The notes beneath the pieces were generated by a model. The model was not told the DNA's origin. It saw only the letters and a list, made by a program, of their open reading frames with translations, and ran no database searches. From JAHRAW01 sp965243285 (lineage in GTDB: Bacteria; Pseudomonadota; Gammaproteobacteria; Arenicellales; Poriferihabitantaceae): a stretch of 64,000 nucleotides of DNA. The position numbers and the translations under genes were made by a program. Below are positions 24,096-34,972 of this stretch, piece after piece. The stretch's first letter is position 1, and the number at the start of each line of letters is the position of its first letter. Location: positions 1 to 64,000 of the forward strand of contig OZ251537.1 in NCBI GenBank assembly GCA_965243285.1, read 5' to 3'.

Positions 24096-24782
24096 ATGCG
24101 CGTATTGATTATCGAAGACGACGAAGCGACCGCGAAATATATCCAAAAAGGTTTGTCGGAAGCTGGATATGGTGTCGACATTGCCACCACCGGCGACGAC
24201 GGGCTGGCGCTGGCTTCAAGTGAAACCTATCAAGCGCTGGTGGTCGATCGCATGCTGCCGAACATGGACGGCCTATCGCTGATAAAAGCGCTGCGCGAGA
24301 CTGGCGATAAAACCCCGGCGTTGATTTTAAGCGCGCTGGGCGAGGTAGGCGACCGCGTGCAAGGCTTGCGCGCCGGCGGCGATGATTACCTCGTCAAGCC
24401 ATTCGCCTTTTCCGAATTGCTGGCGCGATTGGATGCCTTGATGCGCCGCGCCAGCGCCGAAATACAACAAACCACGCTCGCCGTCGGAGCGCTGAAAATG
24501 GATTTATTAACCCGCGAAGTTAAGCGTGATGAAGTCGTTATCGATTTACAACCGCGGGAGTTTCGCCTGCTCGAATACTTAATGCGCCATAGCAATCAAG
24601 TGGTCACCCGCACCATGCTGTTGGAAAATGTGTGGGATTACAATTTTGACCCGCAAACTAATGTGATCGATGTTCACATCAGTCGTCTGCGCGCCAAAAT
24701 CGATAAAAATTTCGACTCCGCATTGCTAAACACAGTGCGCGGCGCTGGCTATATTTTGCGCGAGAACAATAAAGCCCAATAA
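24096..24782 (+). CDS. OmpR-family response regulator
   Basis: 228 residues. Receiver domain with acidic pocket EDD (residues 7-9), phospho-acceptor Asp51 in VVDRMLPNMDG and Lys101 in DYLVKPFAF. A winged-helix DNA-binding domain (about 130-222) carries LQPREFRLLEYLMRHSNQVV and the NVIDVHISRLRAKID recognition region. Start chosen at ATG 24096, giving the standard MRVLIIEDDE opening; the frame also opens upstream at 24048. Followed 28 bp later by its sensor kinase. Target stimulus unknown. Confidence 0.94.
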   Translation: MRVLIIEDDEATAKYIQKGLSEAGYGVDIATTGDDGLALASSETYQALVVDRMLPNMDGLSLIKALRETGDKTPALILSALGEVGDRVQGLRAGGDDYLVKPFAFSELLARLDALMRRASAEIQQTTLAVGALKMDLLTREVKRDEVVIDLQPREFRLLEYLMRHSNQVVTRTMLLENVWDYNFDPQTNVIDVHISRLRAKIDKNFDSALLNTVRGAGYILRENNKAQ

Positions 24783-24810
24783 CGCAGTCATTTAAAAATT
24801 AAACCGCCAC

Positions 24811-26199
24811 ATGAAGCAGCGATTATTTCACAGCTACATGGCGCGGGTGGCGTTGTTGTATGCGTTGATTTTCAGCGCATCGACTTTATCCTTGTTTTAT
24901 TTTTTTTATTTGTTCACCGCATCGTATATGACGCAGCAGGTGGATGACACCATCGAGGCGGAAATTCAAGGGTTGGCGGAGCGTTATGCGGTCGAAGGGC
25001 TGTCCGGGCTGACCTTATTGATAGCCGACCGCGTTAATCGCCAGCAAGCCCAAGCCTCCGGCAATTCGCTGTACCTGCTGACCACCAATACCTTCAAACG
25101 ACTGGCCGGCAACATCAACCAATGGCCGACCCATGCGGCGGTGGCCGATGATTGGCTCGAGTTCGATTTAATCATCGACCAAGAAAACGGCGCGCAACCG
25201 CATTTGGCGCGCGCCAAGGTTTTTCGCTTGCCCGGACATTATGGGTTGCTGGTCGGGCGCGACATTAATCAACTCACCGTCGCCAAACGCCGCATTGTGC
25301 AGGCGCTGACTTGGGGGCTGGCGATCATGTTGTTGTTAGCCTTCATCGGCGGCGTGATTCTCAGCCGTCGCGCGGCGCGCAAGATCGAGCGCATCAACCA
25401 GACCACGCGCAACATTATGTCCGGCGATTTGTCGCGCCGCGTGGCGGTGACCGGCGACAACGACGATTTCGATCAAGTGGCGCAAAACCTCAATCGAATG
25501 CTCGACCGCATTCAACAACTGATGGAGGATATTCGCCGCGTTTCCGACAACATCGCGCATGATTTGCGCACGCCGCTCACGCGACTGCGGCAACATCTCG
25601 AAGAAGCGCAACAACAAAAAGCATCCAAGTCGTCGACATCGCGCCACTTGGAAAATTCGATCAAAGAGGCGGATTCCCTACTATCCACTTTTAACGCGCT
25701 ATTGCGAATTGCGCGCGTAGAGGCCGGACAAATCAGGTCTGGCTTCATCGAGATAGATTTTCACCGCTTATTCGAAGACATAGTCGAGTTCTACGAGCCG
25801 TTGGTGGATGAAAAACAACAGCGCGTGGAGAGCAAGTTGGAGACCGACATCACCTCATGGGGCGACCGCGATTTAATGTTTCAAGCCATCGCCAATATCA
25901 TCGAAAATTCCATTCAATACACGCCGCCGCGTGGTCATATTTCCATTTCATTGACCAAGTCACAGGGCGAAGTGGTCATCAGCATCGCCGATAATGGCCC
26001 CGGCATTCCCAATGTCGAACGGAAAAATGTTTTCCAGCGTTTTTATCGCCTCGACCAAAGCCGCAGTTCCACCGGCAATGGGTTGGGGCTTAGCATGGTG
26101 TCGGCGGTCATCGCCATGCACAACGGCGCTATCGATCTGCGTAGCAATCACCCAGGACTGCGCACTATCATCACTTTGCCGCTGCTTAAAGCGCCATGA
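24811..26199 (+). CDS. Sensor histidine kinase
   Basis: 462-residue inner-membrane kinase. Membrane segments at about 12-38 and 164-185 flank a periplasmic sensor of about 125 residues. Then come HAMP (186-240), the HisKA phospho-acceptor His250 in NIAHDLRTPLTRLR, and HATPase_c with N-box NIIENSIQYTP and G-boxes IADNGPGIPN and GNGLGLSMV. It pairs with the OmpR-type regulator directly upstream. Organisation is as in the QseC/TctE and copper-sensor groups; the ligand is not predictable. Confidence 0.94.
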   Translation: MKQRLFHSYMARVALLYALIFSASTLSLFYFFYLFTASYMTQQVDDTIEAEIQGLAERYAVEGLSGLTLLIADRVNRQQAQASGNSLYLLTTNTFKRLAGNINQWPTHAAVADDWLEFDLIIDQENGAQPHLARAKVFRLPGHYGLLVGRDINQLTVAKRRIVQALTWGLAIMLLLAFIGGVILSRRAARKIERINQTTRNIMSGDLSRRVAVTGDNDDFDQVAQNLNRMLDRIQQLMEDIRRVSDNIAHDLRTPLTRLRQHLEEAQQQKASKSSTSRHLENSIKEADSLLSTFNALLRIARVEAGQIRSGFIEIDFHRLFEDIVEFYEPLVDEKQQRVESKLETDITSWGDRDLMFQAIANIIENSIQYTPPRGHISISLTKSQGEVVISIADNGPGIPNVERKNVFQRFYRLDQSRSSTGNGLGLSMVSAVIAMHNGAIDLRSNHPGLRTIITLPLLKAP

Positions 26200-26278
26200 G
26201 GCAAGCCAACACGCCGCTTTCGCCCCGCCATTGACACCCGCCCTGGCGTTGACAACTGACAATACTCTTCCGCTGGGG

Positions 26279-26779
26279 TTATTTTTGCGTCGGCGCAAAG
26301 ACCGCATCGACCAGGGACAGCGACTGCGCGATGATTTCGTCGACATCGAGATTCGCCCGCCAATCCGGCCATTGAACCAGCATCGCCCACATCAAAATCG
26401 CCAGCGCCGCCAGAAACAACGCGATGCGACGCCACCAACCGCCGCGCTTTCGGGGGCCTCGTCGCCGGCGATGCATGAGTGACCGTTTAGAAGCCCGGAT
26501 TTCGCCCATTTCTTCGGGCGCGAGGTTTACGCTCTGGACAATTTCCTCCGATTCCAGATTCAGCAACCGCGCATAGGCGCGGAGATAGCCCTTGATGAAG
26601 GTGGAACCGGGCAAATGTTGGTAGTCGTCGCGCTCCAGCGCCTGGATGGTGGCGGTGGCGAGATTGAGGCGTTGCGCGACATCCTTGACGCTGAAGTTTT
26701 GCGCCTGCCGCGCCGCCGCCAAACACTGCCCAGCGCTGGCCGAAAGCGGTTTTAGCGGCGGATTATCGGGGTTGTTCAT
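26279..26779 (-). CDS. RodZ-like helix-turn-helix membrane protein, short form
   Basis: 166 residues. An HTH_25-type helix-turn-helix (about 17-80, with DVAQRLNLATATIQALERDD and STFIKGYLRAYARLLNLE) is typical of RodZ, the MreB-binding cell-shape protein. A basic stretch and one membrane segment (119-135) follow, but only about 30 residues come after it, whereas E. coli RodZ (337 aa) has a large periplasmic domain. ATG 26779 is preferred; another start exists at 26824. It lies 86 bp downstream of pnp on the same strand, an unusual place for RodZ. Could be a truncated RodZ or a related regulator. Confidence 0.7.
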   Translation of the reverse strand: MNNPDNPPLKPLSASAGQCLAAARQAQNFSVKDVAQRLNLATATIQALERDDYQHLPGSTFIKGYLRAYARLLNLESEEIVQSVNLAPEEMGEIRASKRSLMHRRRRGPRKRGGWWRRIALFLAALAILMWAMLVQWPDWRANLDVDEIIAQSLSLVDAVFAPTQK

Positions 26780-26865
26780 GCGGCCGTGGGCGACACAATG
26801 GATGCTCGAAATTGCGCCCAGCATTACCAGCGGCGAGTTATTGCGCGCTGCAATCGGCGGCGCGG

Positions 26866-28968
<2,103 letters not shown>

Positions 28969-29134
28969 GGGTTTTCTCCTGTGCGCGGATGCGCGGGTTA
29001 AAGATTGGGCAACGGCCGGGGTTTACGCGATGGGGATGGCGTCGAGCGACTAAGGCGCGACGCCGGGCTTATTTAGACGGGCTTATTTAGACAAGCATAT
29101 GTAGCCGACTAATTTGGCCGGGTTAATTTGGCGC

Positions 29135-29404
29135 TCACTTACGCAAGCCAAGCGTGCCAATCAGCGCTCGGTAGCGCCCGATGTCGGATTTTTTGAGGTA
29201 ACTCAACAACTTTCGGCGGTGGTTAACCAGCCGCAACAAACCTTGACGAGAGTGGTGATCGTGAATATGCGCCTTGAAATGCCCGGTGAGATCTTGGATG
29301 CGGGCTGTCATCAGCGCCACTTGCACTTCCGGCGAGCCAGTGTCGCCCGGTTGGCGCTGGTGCTGCGAGACGATGGTGGATTTGTCCGTCGCGGTAAGGG
29401 TCAT
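29135..29404 (-). CDS. rpsO: Ribosomal protein S15
   Basis: 89-residue small-subunit protein that binds 16S rRNA in the platform. Diagnostic sequences are GDTGSPEVQVALMTARIQDL and HHSRQGLLRLVNHRRKLLSY, ending GLRK. ATG at 29404 gives the normal length. First gene of the rpsO-pnp operon; the 166-bp gap to pnp contains a 14-bp direct repeat (GGCTTATTTAGACG type) and no gene. In E. coli both genes are autoregulated through their leaders. Confidence 0.97.
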   Translation of the reverse strand: MTLTATDKSTIVSQHQRQPGDTGSPEVQVALMTARIQDLTGHFKAHIHDHHSRQGLLRLVNHRRKLLSYLKKSDIGRYRALIGTLGLRK

Positions 29405-29545
29405 AGCGCTTGCTCGATGGATGGGGATGAAATGGGGGGTTGTAAGGGCGTGGGAATGGGCGACCTGCCGCAACACGATTCGCGCCGCCGCCACGCCGAT
29501 GATGCGGCTGCGGACTTTACGGCAGGCGGGTATTCGAGGCGGCGT

Positions 29546-29575
29546 ATTATAGCGGACGCGATGGATAATCGGCAA
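29546..29575 (-). promoter_or_regulatory. Sigma-70-like promoter of rpsO-pnp
   Basis: On the - strand, TTGCCG (29575-29570), an 18-bp spacer and a perfect TATAAT (29551-29546), 142 bp upstream of the rpsO ATG. Confidence 0.7.
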
Positions 29576-29880
29576 CACTCCGCGACAATCATGCTGATTA
29601 TCGGCAAAATTTCACGGCTGAACGGCGCCTGGCGATGGCCGGTCGAGGCGGGCGGATAATAGCAGAGATTGGCGGCTTTAAGTTGACTGGAGATGCGACG
29701 GCATAAGGGCGGTGACCATTAACATGTATGGGCCGGGTTTCGGCGGCATCAGGTCGGGGCGCATTAATATGTAGGGGGCGGAATTCCATGCCGTCGGTCG
29801 GCCATGGTCGGGCCGGTTTTGTGCAGATGACGCGAATGGGCTGGTGGGCGGAAATGATGCCGAAGACGGCGGTAAAATCG

Positions 29881-29886
29881 TATAAT
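29881..29886 (+). promoter_or_regulatory. Candidate -10 box upstream of asd
   Basis: Perfect TATAAT with no good -35; 143 bp upstream of the asd ATG. Between this and the rpsO promoter (29576-29880) no gene was found. Confidence 0.4.
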
Positions 29887-29924
29887 TGCGCCCGATTTTT
29901 GGCTTACGACAGCGTGCGATAAAC

Positions 29925-30032
29925 ATGGCGATAAAAGCAACCCACCGAGCCCTCGAATCATATGCCGGAAAATTGCCCGCCCGAGATGAAATTGAAGCGA
30001 TGGATTTATATCCGATGAGATTGCGCCGATGA
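29925..30032 (+). CDS. Possible upstream small ORF coupled to asd
   Basis: 35 codons (MAIKATHRALESYAGKLPAR...) whose TGA overlaps the asd ATG as ATGA. No clear ribosome site precedes it, and it is not rich in Thr, Met or Lys as a classical attenuator peptide would be. The overlap suggests translational coupling, but chance is possible. Confidence 0.25.
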   Translation: MAIKATHRALESYAGKLPARDEIEAMDLYPMRLRR

Positions 30033-31252
30033 AACTAAACCGCGTGGGATTCGTCGGCTGGCGCGGCATGGTCGGCTCGGTGTTGTTGCAGCGCATGCGA
30101 GCCGAGGACGATTTCGCGCTCATCGAGCAGCCGCAGTTTTTCACCACTTCCCAGGTGGGGCAGCCGGGGCCGGACATTGGCCGCGCAACGCCGCCGCTGG
30201 CCGAGGCCCGCGACCTCGATAGATTAGCGAAAATGGAGGTTATCGTCACCTGCCAAGGTGGCGATTACACCGCCGCCGTGCATGCCGATTTACGCCGCCG
30301 TGGCTGGCGCGGCTACTGGATAGACGCCGCTTCGACCTTGCGCATGAACGCGGACGCGAGCATCATCTTAGACCCGGTGAATGCGTCGGTGATCGAGCGC
30401 GGCTTGGCCGCCGGCAATAAGGATTTCATCGGCGGCAACTGCACCGTCAGCCTGATGATGATGGCGCTGAACGGCTTGTTCGATGCCGATTTAATCGAAT
30501 GGATGGCGGTCACCACCTACCAAGCGATTTCCGGCGGCGGCGCCCGGCAGATGCGCGAGTTGCTGGCGCAAATGGGCCGCGTGCATCACGCCACCGCGGC
30601 GCTGTTGGACGACCCGAGCAGTTCGATTCTGCACATCGATAAGACCGCGACCGAAGCCTTGCGCGCGCCGGGCTTGCCGAGCGCGGAAATCGGCTACCCG
30701 CTGGCCGGTAGTTTGTTGCCGTGGGTGGATCGCGACCTGGCGTGCGGCGTCAGTCGCGAAGAATGGAAAGGCGCTGCCGAGGGCAACAAGATTCTCGGCA
30801 AGATGTTCGACCGCGAGGTTGATGGCGGCAGCGACCACAACGGGCTCGCTGGCGGCGGACTTGAGCGCGCCGACCTCGGCGCCGACCCCTTGTTAGCCGG
30901 CGCCGCCATTCCCATCGAAAGCCTCTGCATCCGCATCGGCGTGTTGCGTTGCCACAGCCAAGCGTTCACCATCAAATTGAAGGAAAAATTGCCTGAAAAT
31001 GACCTCGGCGACCTCATCGCCGGGGGCTGCGATTGGGTGAAATTAGTCGCTAACGAACGCCAGGCCAGTTTGGCGCAACTGACCCCGGCGGCGGTCAGCG
31101 GTACTTTGGATATCGCGGTCGGGCGGCTGCGCAAGTTGGCGCTGCCCACCGCCAGCGGCGAGATAATTTCCGCCTTCACGGTCGGCGACCAACTACTGTG
31201 GGGCGCCGCCGAGCCGTTGCGCCGCATGCTGCGCATCCTGCATCGCCATTGA
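30029..31252 (+). CDS. asd: Aspartate-semialdehyde dehydrogenase, E. coli type
   Basis: 407 residues; makes aspartate semialdehyde for Lys, Met, Thr and cell-wall diaminopimelate. NADP-binding VGFVGWRGMVGSVLLQRM, active-site Cys138 in FIGGNCTVSLM, catalytic His in VLRCHSQAFTIK, C-terminus TVGDQLLWGAAEPLRRMLR. All are of the gammaproteobacterial type. About 30 extra residues (near 265-295, Gly/Asp/Ala-rich) follow KILGKMFD where E. coli has a short loop. Opens a + strand amino-acid cluster with serA-like, serC and thrC. Confidence 0.95.
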   Translation: MKLNRVGFVGWRGMVGSVLLQRMRAEDDFALIEQPQFFTTSQVGQPGPDIGRATPPLAEARDLDRLAKMEVIVTCQGGDYTAAVHADLRRRGWRGYWIDAASTLRMNADASIILDPVNASVIERGLAAGNKDFIGGNCTVSLMMMALNGLFDADLIEWMAVTTYQAISGGGARQMRELLAQMGRVHHATAALLDDPSSSILHIDKTATEALRAPGLPSAEIGYPLAGSLLPWVDRDLACGVSREEWKGAAEGNKILGKMFDREVDGGSDHNGLAGGGLERADLGADPLLAGAAIPIESLCIRIGVLRCHSQAFTIKLKEKLPENDLGDLIAGGCDWVKLVANERQASLAQLTPAAVSGTLDIAVGRLRKLALPTASGEIISAFTVGDQLLWGAAEPLRRMLRILHRH

Positions 31253-31395
31253 TTGCTGTTATTGCGCTAAATCGCCATCCGCCACCGCCATAGGCATTAC
31301 AATCGCCGGCGAAATTCGCCGCCGGCTTTAATTCAACCTAATTATTCGCCCCAATCATCCCCACCCGATCATCCCCACCCGCCCGAGTCATTTAA

Positions 31396-32358
31396 ATGTA
31401 CATATTAATCGCCGACGCCTTCCCCGAACCCCACCAACGCGCCCTCGCCGAGGCCGGCCATCGCATCACCTTCGCGCCGAATTTGAGCGGCGATGCGCTG
31501 GTTGAAGCCATCGCCGAGCATGAAGTGTTGGTGGTACGAAGCACGCGCGTGGAGGCCGCCGTGTTGGACGCCGCAGCGGCGCTGAAATTGGTGGTTCGCG
31601 CCGGCGCCGGCACCAACACCATCGACCACGCCCACGCCGCCACCGCCGGCGTGCGAGTGTGCAATGTGCCCGGCGCCAATGCGATGGCCGTGGCCGAACT
31701 CGCCATGGGCTTGATTATCGCCATCGACCGCCGCATCGCCGACGGCGCGCATGATTTACGCAGCGGGCGCTGGCGCAAAAAAACCTATGCCCAAGCGCGC
31801 GGTTTATACGGCCAATGCCTCGGCATTCTCGGCCTCGGCGCCATCGGCATGGCGCTGGCACAACGCGCCCACGCCTTCGGCATGCGGGTATGCGCGGTGG
31901 CCAAAGCGCAGCGCTCGGCGGTGGCACAGGTAAGCATCGAAAGGTATGGAATCGAGCAAATCGCCAGCCGCGATGAACTCCTCGGCCGCAGCGACATCGT
32001 CAGCTTGCATCTACCCATGAGCGCGCAAACCGAGCGCATGGTAGACGATGCATTTCTCGCACAAATGCAACCCGGCGCCATGCTCATCAACACCTCGCGC
32101 GGGGATTTGGTGGACGAATCCGCCCTGCTGCGCGCCATGGCCGAAAAAGGCATTCGCGCCGGCCTCGATGTGTATCAAAACGAACCGGCGAGCGGTGAGG
32201 CGGCGTTCCAATCGGCCTTAGCGAACCACCCCGCGGTATGCGGCTCCCACCACATCGGCGCCTCCACCGAACAAGCCCAGCTGGCGGTGGCCGATGGCGT
32301 AGCGCGGGTTATCGAATCCTACCTCGCCGATAATTTATTGCATTGTGTCAATGATTGA
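31396..32358 (+). CDS. serA: D-3-phosphoglycerate dehydrogenase-like 2-hydroxyacid dehydrogenase
   Basis: 320 residues, the short form without the ACT regulatory domain. NAD-binding ILGLGAIGMALAQRA (about 144-158) and the catalytic set Arg in NTSRGDLVDE, Glu in YQNEPA and His in GSHHIGAST. Adjacent to serC, so oxidation of 3-phosphoglycerate, the first step of serine synthesis, is the best assignment. The family also contains glyoxylate and other hydroxyacid reductases. Lack of an ACT domain suggests no serine feedback through this subunit. Confidence 0.85.
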   Translation: MYILIADAFPEPHQRALAEAGHRITFAPNLSGDALVEAIAEHEVLVVRSTRVEAAVLDAAAALKLVVRAGAGTNTIDHAHAATAGVRVCNVPGANAMAVAELAMGLIIAIDRRIADGAHDLRSGRWRKKTYAQARGLYGQCLGILGLGAIGMALAQRAHAFGMRVCAVAKAQRSAVAQVSIERYGIEQIASRDELLGRSDIVSLHLPMSAQTERMVDDAFLAQMQPGAMLINTSRGDLVDESALLRAMAEKGIRAGLDVYQNEPASGEAAFQSALANHPAVCGSHHIGASTEQAQLAVADGVARVIESYLADNLLHCVND

Positions 32359-32576
32359 TTTCATTGGATTGATTTGATTGGATTGATTTCATTGGATTGA
32401 TTTAAGTGAATCAGTTTGATTATTAATATCGATGATTAATTTCATTAGGCCAATTTAAATAGATTAGTCTAAATAGGTTAATTTCAATAGGTTTAATTTA
32501 AATGACTCATGTCGTTTATGCCGTTCGGCGATTCAATCGCCCTGCCCTATTCCACCCATCCTCCTGGTAAGTTTTC
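32359..32576 (+). repeat. AT-rich imperfect repeat between serA and serC
   Basis: Imperfect tandem units of the type GATTGATTTCATTG followed by TAATTTCAATAGG-like units. Strongly AT-rich against the GC-rich surroundings, with no ORF. It may contain the serC promoter, but no clear boxes could be assigned. Confidence 0.6.
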
Positions 32577-33662
32577 ATGACCTACAGAAAACACAACTTC
32601 AGCGCCGGACCTTGCACCCTGCCCCTCGAAGTACTCGAACAAGCCCAGCATGAATTCGTAGATTATCAAGGCGCCGGTATGTCGTTGTTCGAGATGAGCC
32701 ATCGCGGCCAGCATTTCGAGGCCGTGGCCAGCGAAGCCTCAACCCTGGCGCTGGAGATATTTCAAGCGCCGGATGATTTCAGCGTACTATTTCTGCAAGG
32801 TGGCGCCATGCTGCAATTTTCCATGATTCCCATGAACCTGCTGCACAATGGGCAAAAAGGCGCCTATGTCAACTCCGGCGCGTGGGCAAAGGGCGCGATT
32901 ATCGACGGCGGACAGCACGGCGAGGCATACACCGCCTGGGACGGCGCGTCCGACAATTACACCCGTATGCCGGCCGATAATGAAATAAAACTCACCGCCA
33001 ACACCCGCTACCTGCACATCACCAGCAACGAAACCATCGGCGGCATCCGCTTCCCAGACTGGCCGCAGGTGGAGGTGCCGTTGGTCGGCGATATGTCGTC
33101 GGAATATATGTCGCGCCCGATTCCGTGGGAAAAGTTCGATGTAGTTTACGGCGGCGCGCAAAAAAACCTCGGCCCGGCCGGCCTGGCGGTGGTTTTTATT
33201 CGCACATCCATCTTAGCCGACACCTGCCGAAATGTTGGTCGCTACTTGCGCTACGACCTCCACGCCGCCAACGATTCCATGTTCAACACGCCGCCGGTTT
33301 TCGCCATTTATATGTTCGGAAAAGTCTTGAAGTGGATGAAAAAACAAGGCGGGATAGCCGCTATGGAGCGCGGCGCTGGCGAAAAATCCGCCGCCTTGTA
33401 CGCCGCCATCGACAACAGCGATGGCTACTATAACTGCCCGGTAAATCGCGCCTGCCGCTCGCACATGAATGTGGTGTTCCGCTTGCCGAGCGAACATTTG
33501 GAGAAAAAATTCCTCGCCCAAAGCGCGCAACATGATTTGATGAATCTCAAAGGGCATCGCAGCGTCGGCGGCTGTCGCGCCAGCATTTATAACGCCATGC
33601 CCATGGCCGGGGTGCGCGCCCTGACTGATTTTATGGCCGATTTTCGCGCCAAGGCCGCCTAA
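32577..33662 (+). CDS. serC: Phosphoserine aminotransferase
   Basis: 361 residues, class-V PLP aminotransferase. Opening HNFSAGPCTLPLEVLEQAQ, GMSLFEMSHRG, FLQGGAMLQFSMIP and the PLP-binding Lys196 in VYGGAQKNLGPAG are all SerC signatures. Converts 3-phosphohydroxypyruvate to phosphoserine. ATG start at 32577. Downstream by 43 bp is a DUF1015 gene. Confidence 0.95.
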   Translation: MTYRKHNFSAGPCTLPLEVLEQAQHEFVDYQGAGMSLFEMSHRGQHFEAVASEASTLALEIFQAPDDFSVLFLQGGAMLQFSMIPMNLLHNGQKGAYVNSGAWAKGAIIDGGQHGEAYTAWDGASDNYTRMPADNEIKLTANTRYLHITSNETIGGIRFPDWPQVEVPLVGDMSSEYMSRPIPWEKFDVVYGGAQKNLGPAGLAVVFIRTSILADTCRNVGRYLRYDLHAANDSMFNTPPVFAIYMFGKVLKWMKKQGGIAAMERGAGEKSAALYAAIDNSDGYYNCPVNRACRSHMNVVFRLPSEHLEKKFLAQSAQHDLMNLKGHRSVGGCRASIYNAMPMAGVRALTDFMADFRAKAA

Positions 33663-33705
33663 CCGCCTAAAATATCCGCCAACATCCGCCAAATATCCCA
33701 GCGCC

Positions 33706-34947
33706 ATGCCGCGCATCACCGCTTTCGACGGCTATCTGGTAGACCATGCGCATGCCGCGCAGGTGGCGGCGCCGGCTTATGACGCCGCCTCGCCAGCCGA
33801 GCGGCGGCAATTCGCCGAGGCCAACCCGCGCAATTTCCTCAACACCATGCGCCTGCGCGAGGATTTTCCGCCCGATGCGCAGCCGAGTACCGAGCGCTTG
33901 CTGGCGCTCAACAAGGCCAAATTAGACGAGTTGCTAAACGGCGGCGCGTTTAACCGCATGGCAGCGCCGTGCCTCTTCATCTACCGCCTCACCGCCGACA
34001 ACCACACCCAAACCGGCGTGGTGGGCGAGGTTTCGGTGGACGACTATCACCGTGGGCGGCTTCGCCGACACGAAAATACCCGCAGCGATAAAGAGGATTT
34101 ATTGACCATGTACCAAAAGGTGGTGGGCGTGTCATCCAGCCCCATCTGCCTCGCCTACCCGCGCCATGACGGCATCGAGCGCTTCCTCGCGGCGCAAACC
34201 AAAAGGCCGGCGGTGTTGGATTTCACCTCCCCAGACGGCGTCGCGCAGCAGGTCTGGCGCATCGACGAATCTGTCGAGCAGCAAGAATTACAAGCCATGT
34301 TCGCCACCATCGACACCACTTATCTGACCGACGGCCACCACCGCGCCGCCTCCGGCTGGCGTTATGCGCAAATGCGCCGCGCCGAACACGCTGGCGCCGA
34401 TGATGCCAGCGCGCCGTATAACCAACTGCTGGTGGCGCTGTTTTGCGCCGAGCAGTTATCGCTGTTGCCCTTCCATCGCGTGGTGCGCGACACCGGCGGC
34501 ATGTCCGAGGAAGCATTGGTTGCCGCATTGCGCCAAGATTTTTCGGTGCGGGCGATGGGTGATGAACCCTGCATGCCAGCCCAGCACGGCGAATTCGGCA
34601 TGCTCATCGACCGCCGCTGGTATCGGTTGCGCATCATGCGCGGGTTGGTGGATGCCGCCGACCCGGTCAATTCCTTGGATGTGTCCATTCTACAAAATCA
34701 CATTTTGGCGCCGTTACTGGGCCTCACCGACATGCGCAACGCGCCGCGGCTGGATTATGTTTCCGGGGTGATGGGCAGCGCCGGCTTGGCGCAAAAATGC
34801 GCGCAAGGCTGGGCCGTGGGCTTCGCCTGCCACGCCACCTCCATCGCCCAGTTGATGACGGTGGCCGATGCCGGCGCGCTGATGCCGCCCAAATCCACCT
34901 ATTTCGACCCCAAAGCTCGCTCCGGCATCTTCATCCGCGAAAAATAA
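33706..34947 (+). CDS. DUF1015 family protein in the serine cluster
   Basis: 413 residues of the COG4198/DUF1015 family. Hallmarks are the central YLTDGHHRAASGWRYA motif, FLFIYRL-type N-terminal region (CLFIYRLTADNH) and the C-terminal MPPKSTYFDPKARSGIFI. No signal peptide or membrane segment. The family's biochemical role is not established to my knowledge. Its position directly after serA-like and serC recurs in other bacteria as I recall it, and no serB is visible here. A link to phosphoserine metabolism is therefore inferred from context, not shown by the sequence. Confidence 0.88.
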   Translation: MPRITAFDGYLVDHAHAAQVAAPAYDAASPAERRQFAEANPRNFLNTMRLREDFPPDAQPSTERLLALNKAKLDELLNGGAFNRMAAPCLFIYRLTADNHTQTGVVGEVSVDDYHRGRLRRHENTRSDKEDLLTMYQKVVGVSSSPICLAYPRHDGIERFLAAQTKRPAVLDFTSPDGVAQQVWRIDESVEQQELQAMFATIDTTYLTDGHHRAASGWRYAQMRRAEHAGADDASAPYNQLLVALFCAEQLSLLPFHRVVRDTGGMSEEALVAALRQDFSVRAMGDEPCMPAQHGEFGMLIDRRWYRLRIMRGLVDAADPVNSLDVSILQNHILAPLLGLTDMRNAPRLDYVSGVMGSAGLAQKCAQGWAVGFACHATSIAQLMTVADAGALMPPKSTYFDPKARSGIFIREK

Positions 34948-34972
34948 CGCGCTAGCGCCGACTTTCCCCGCC

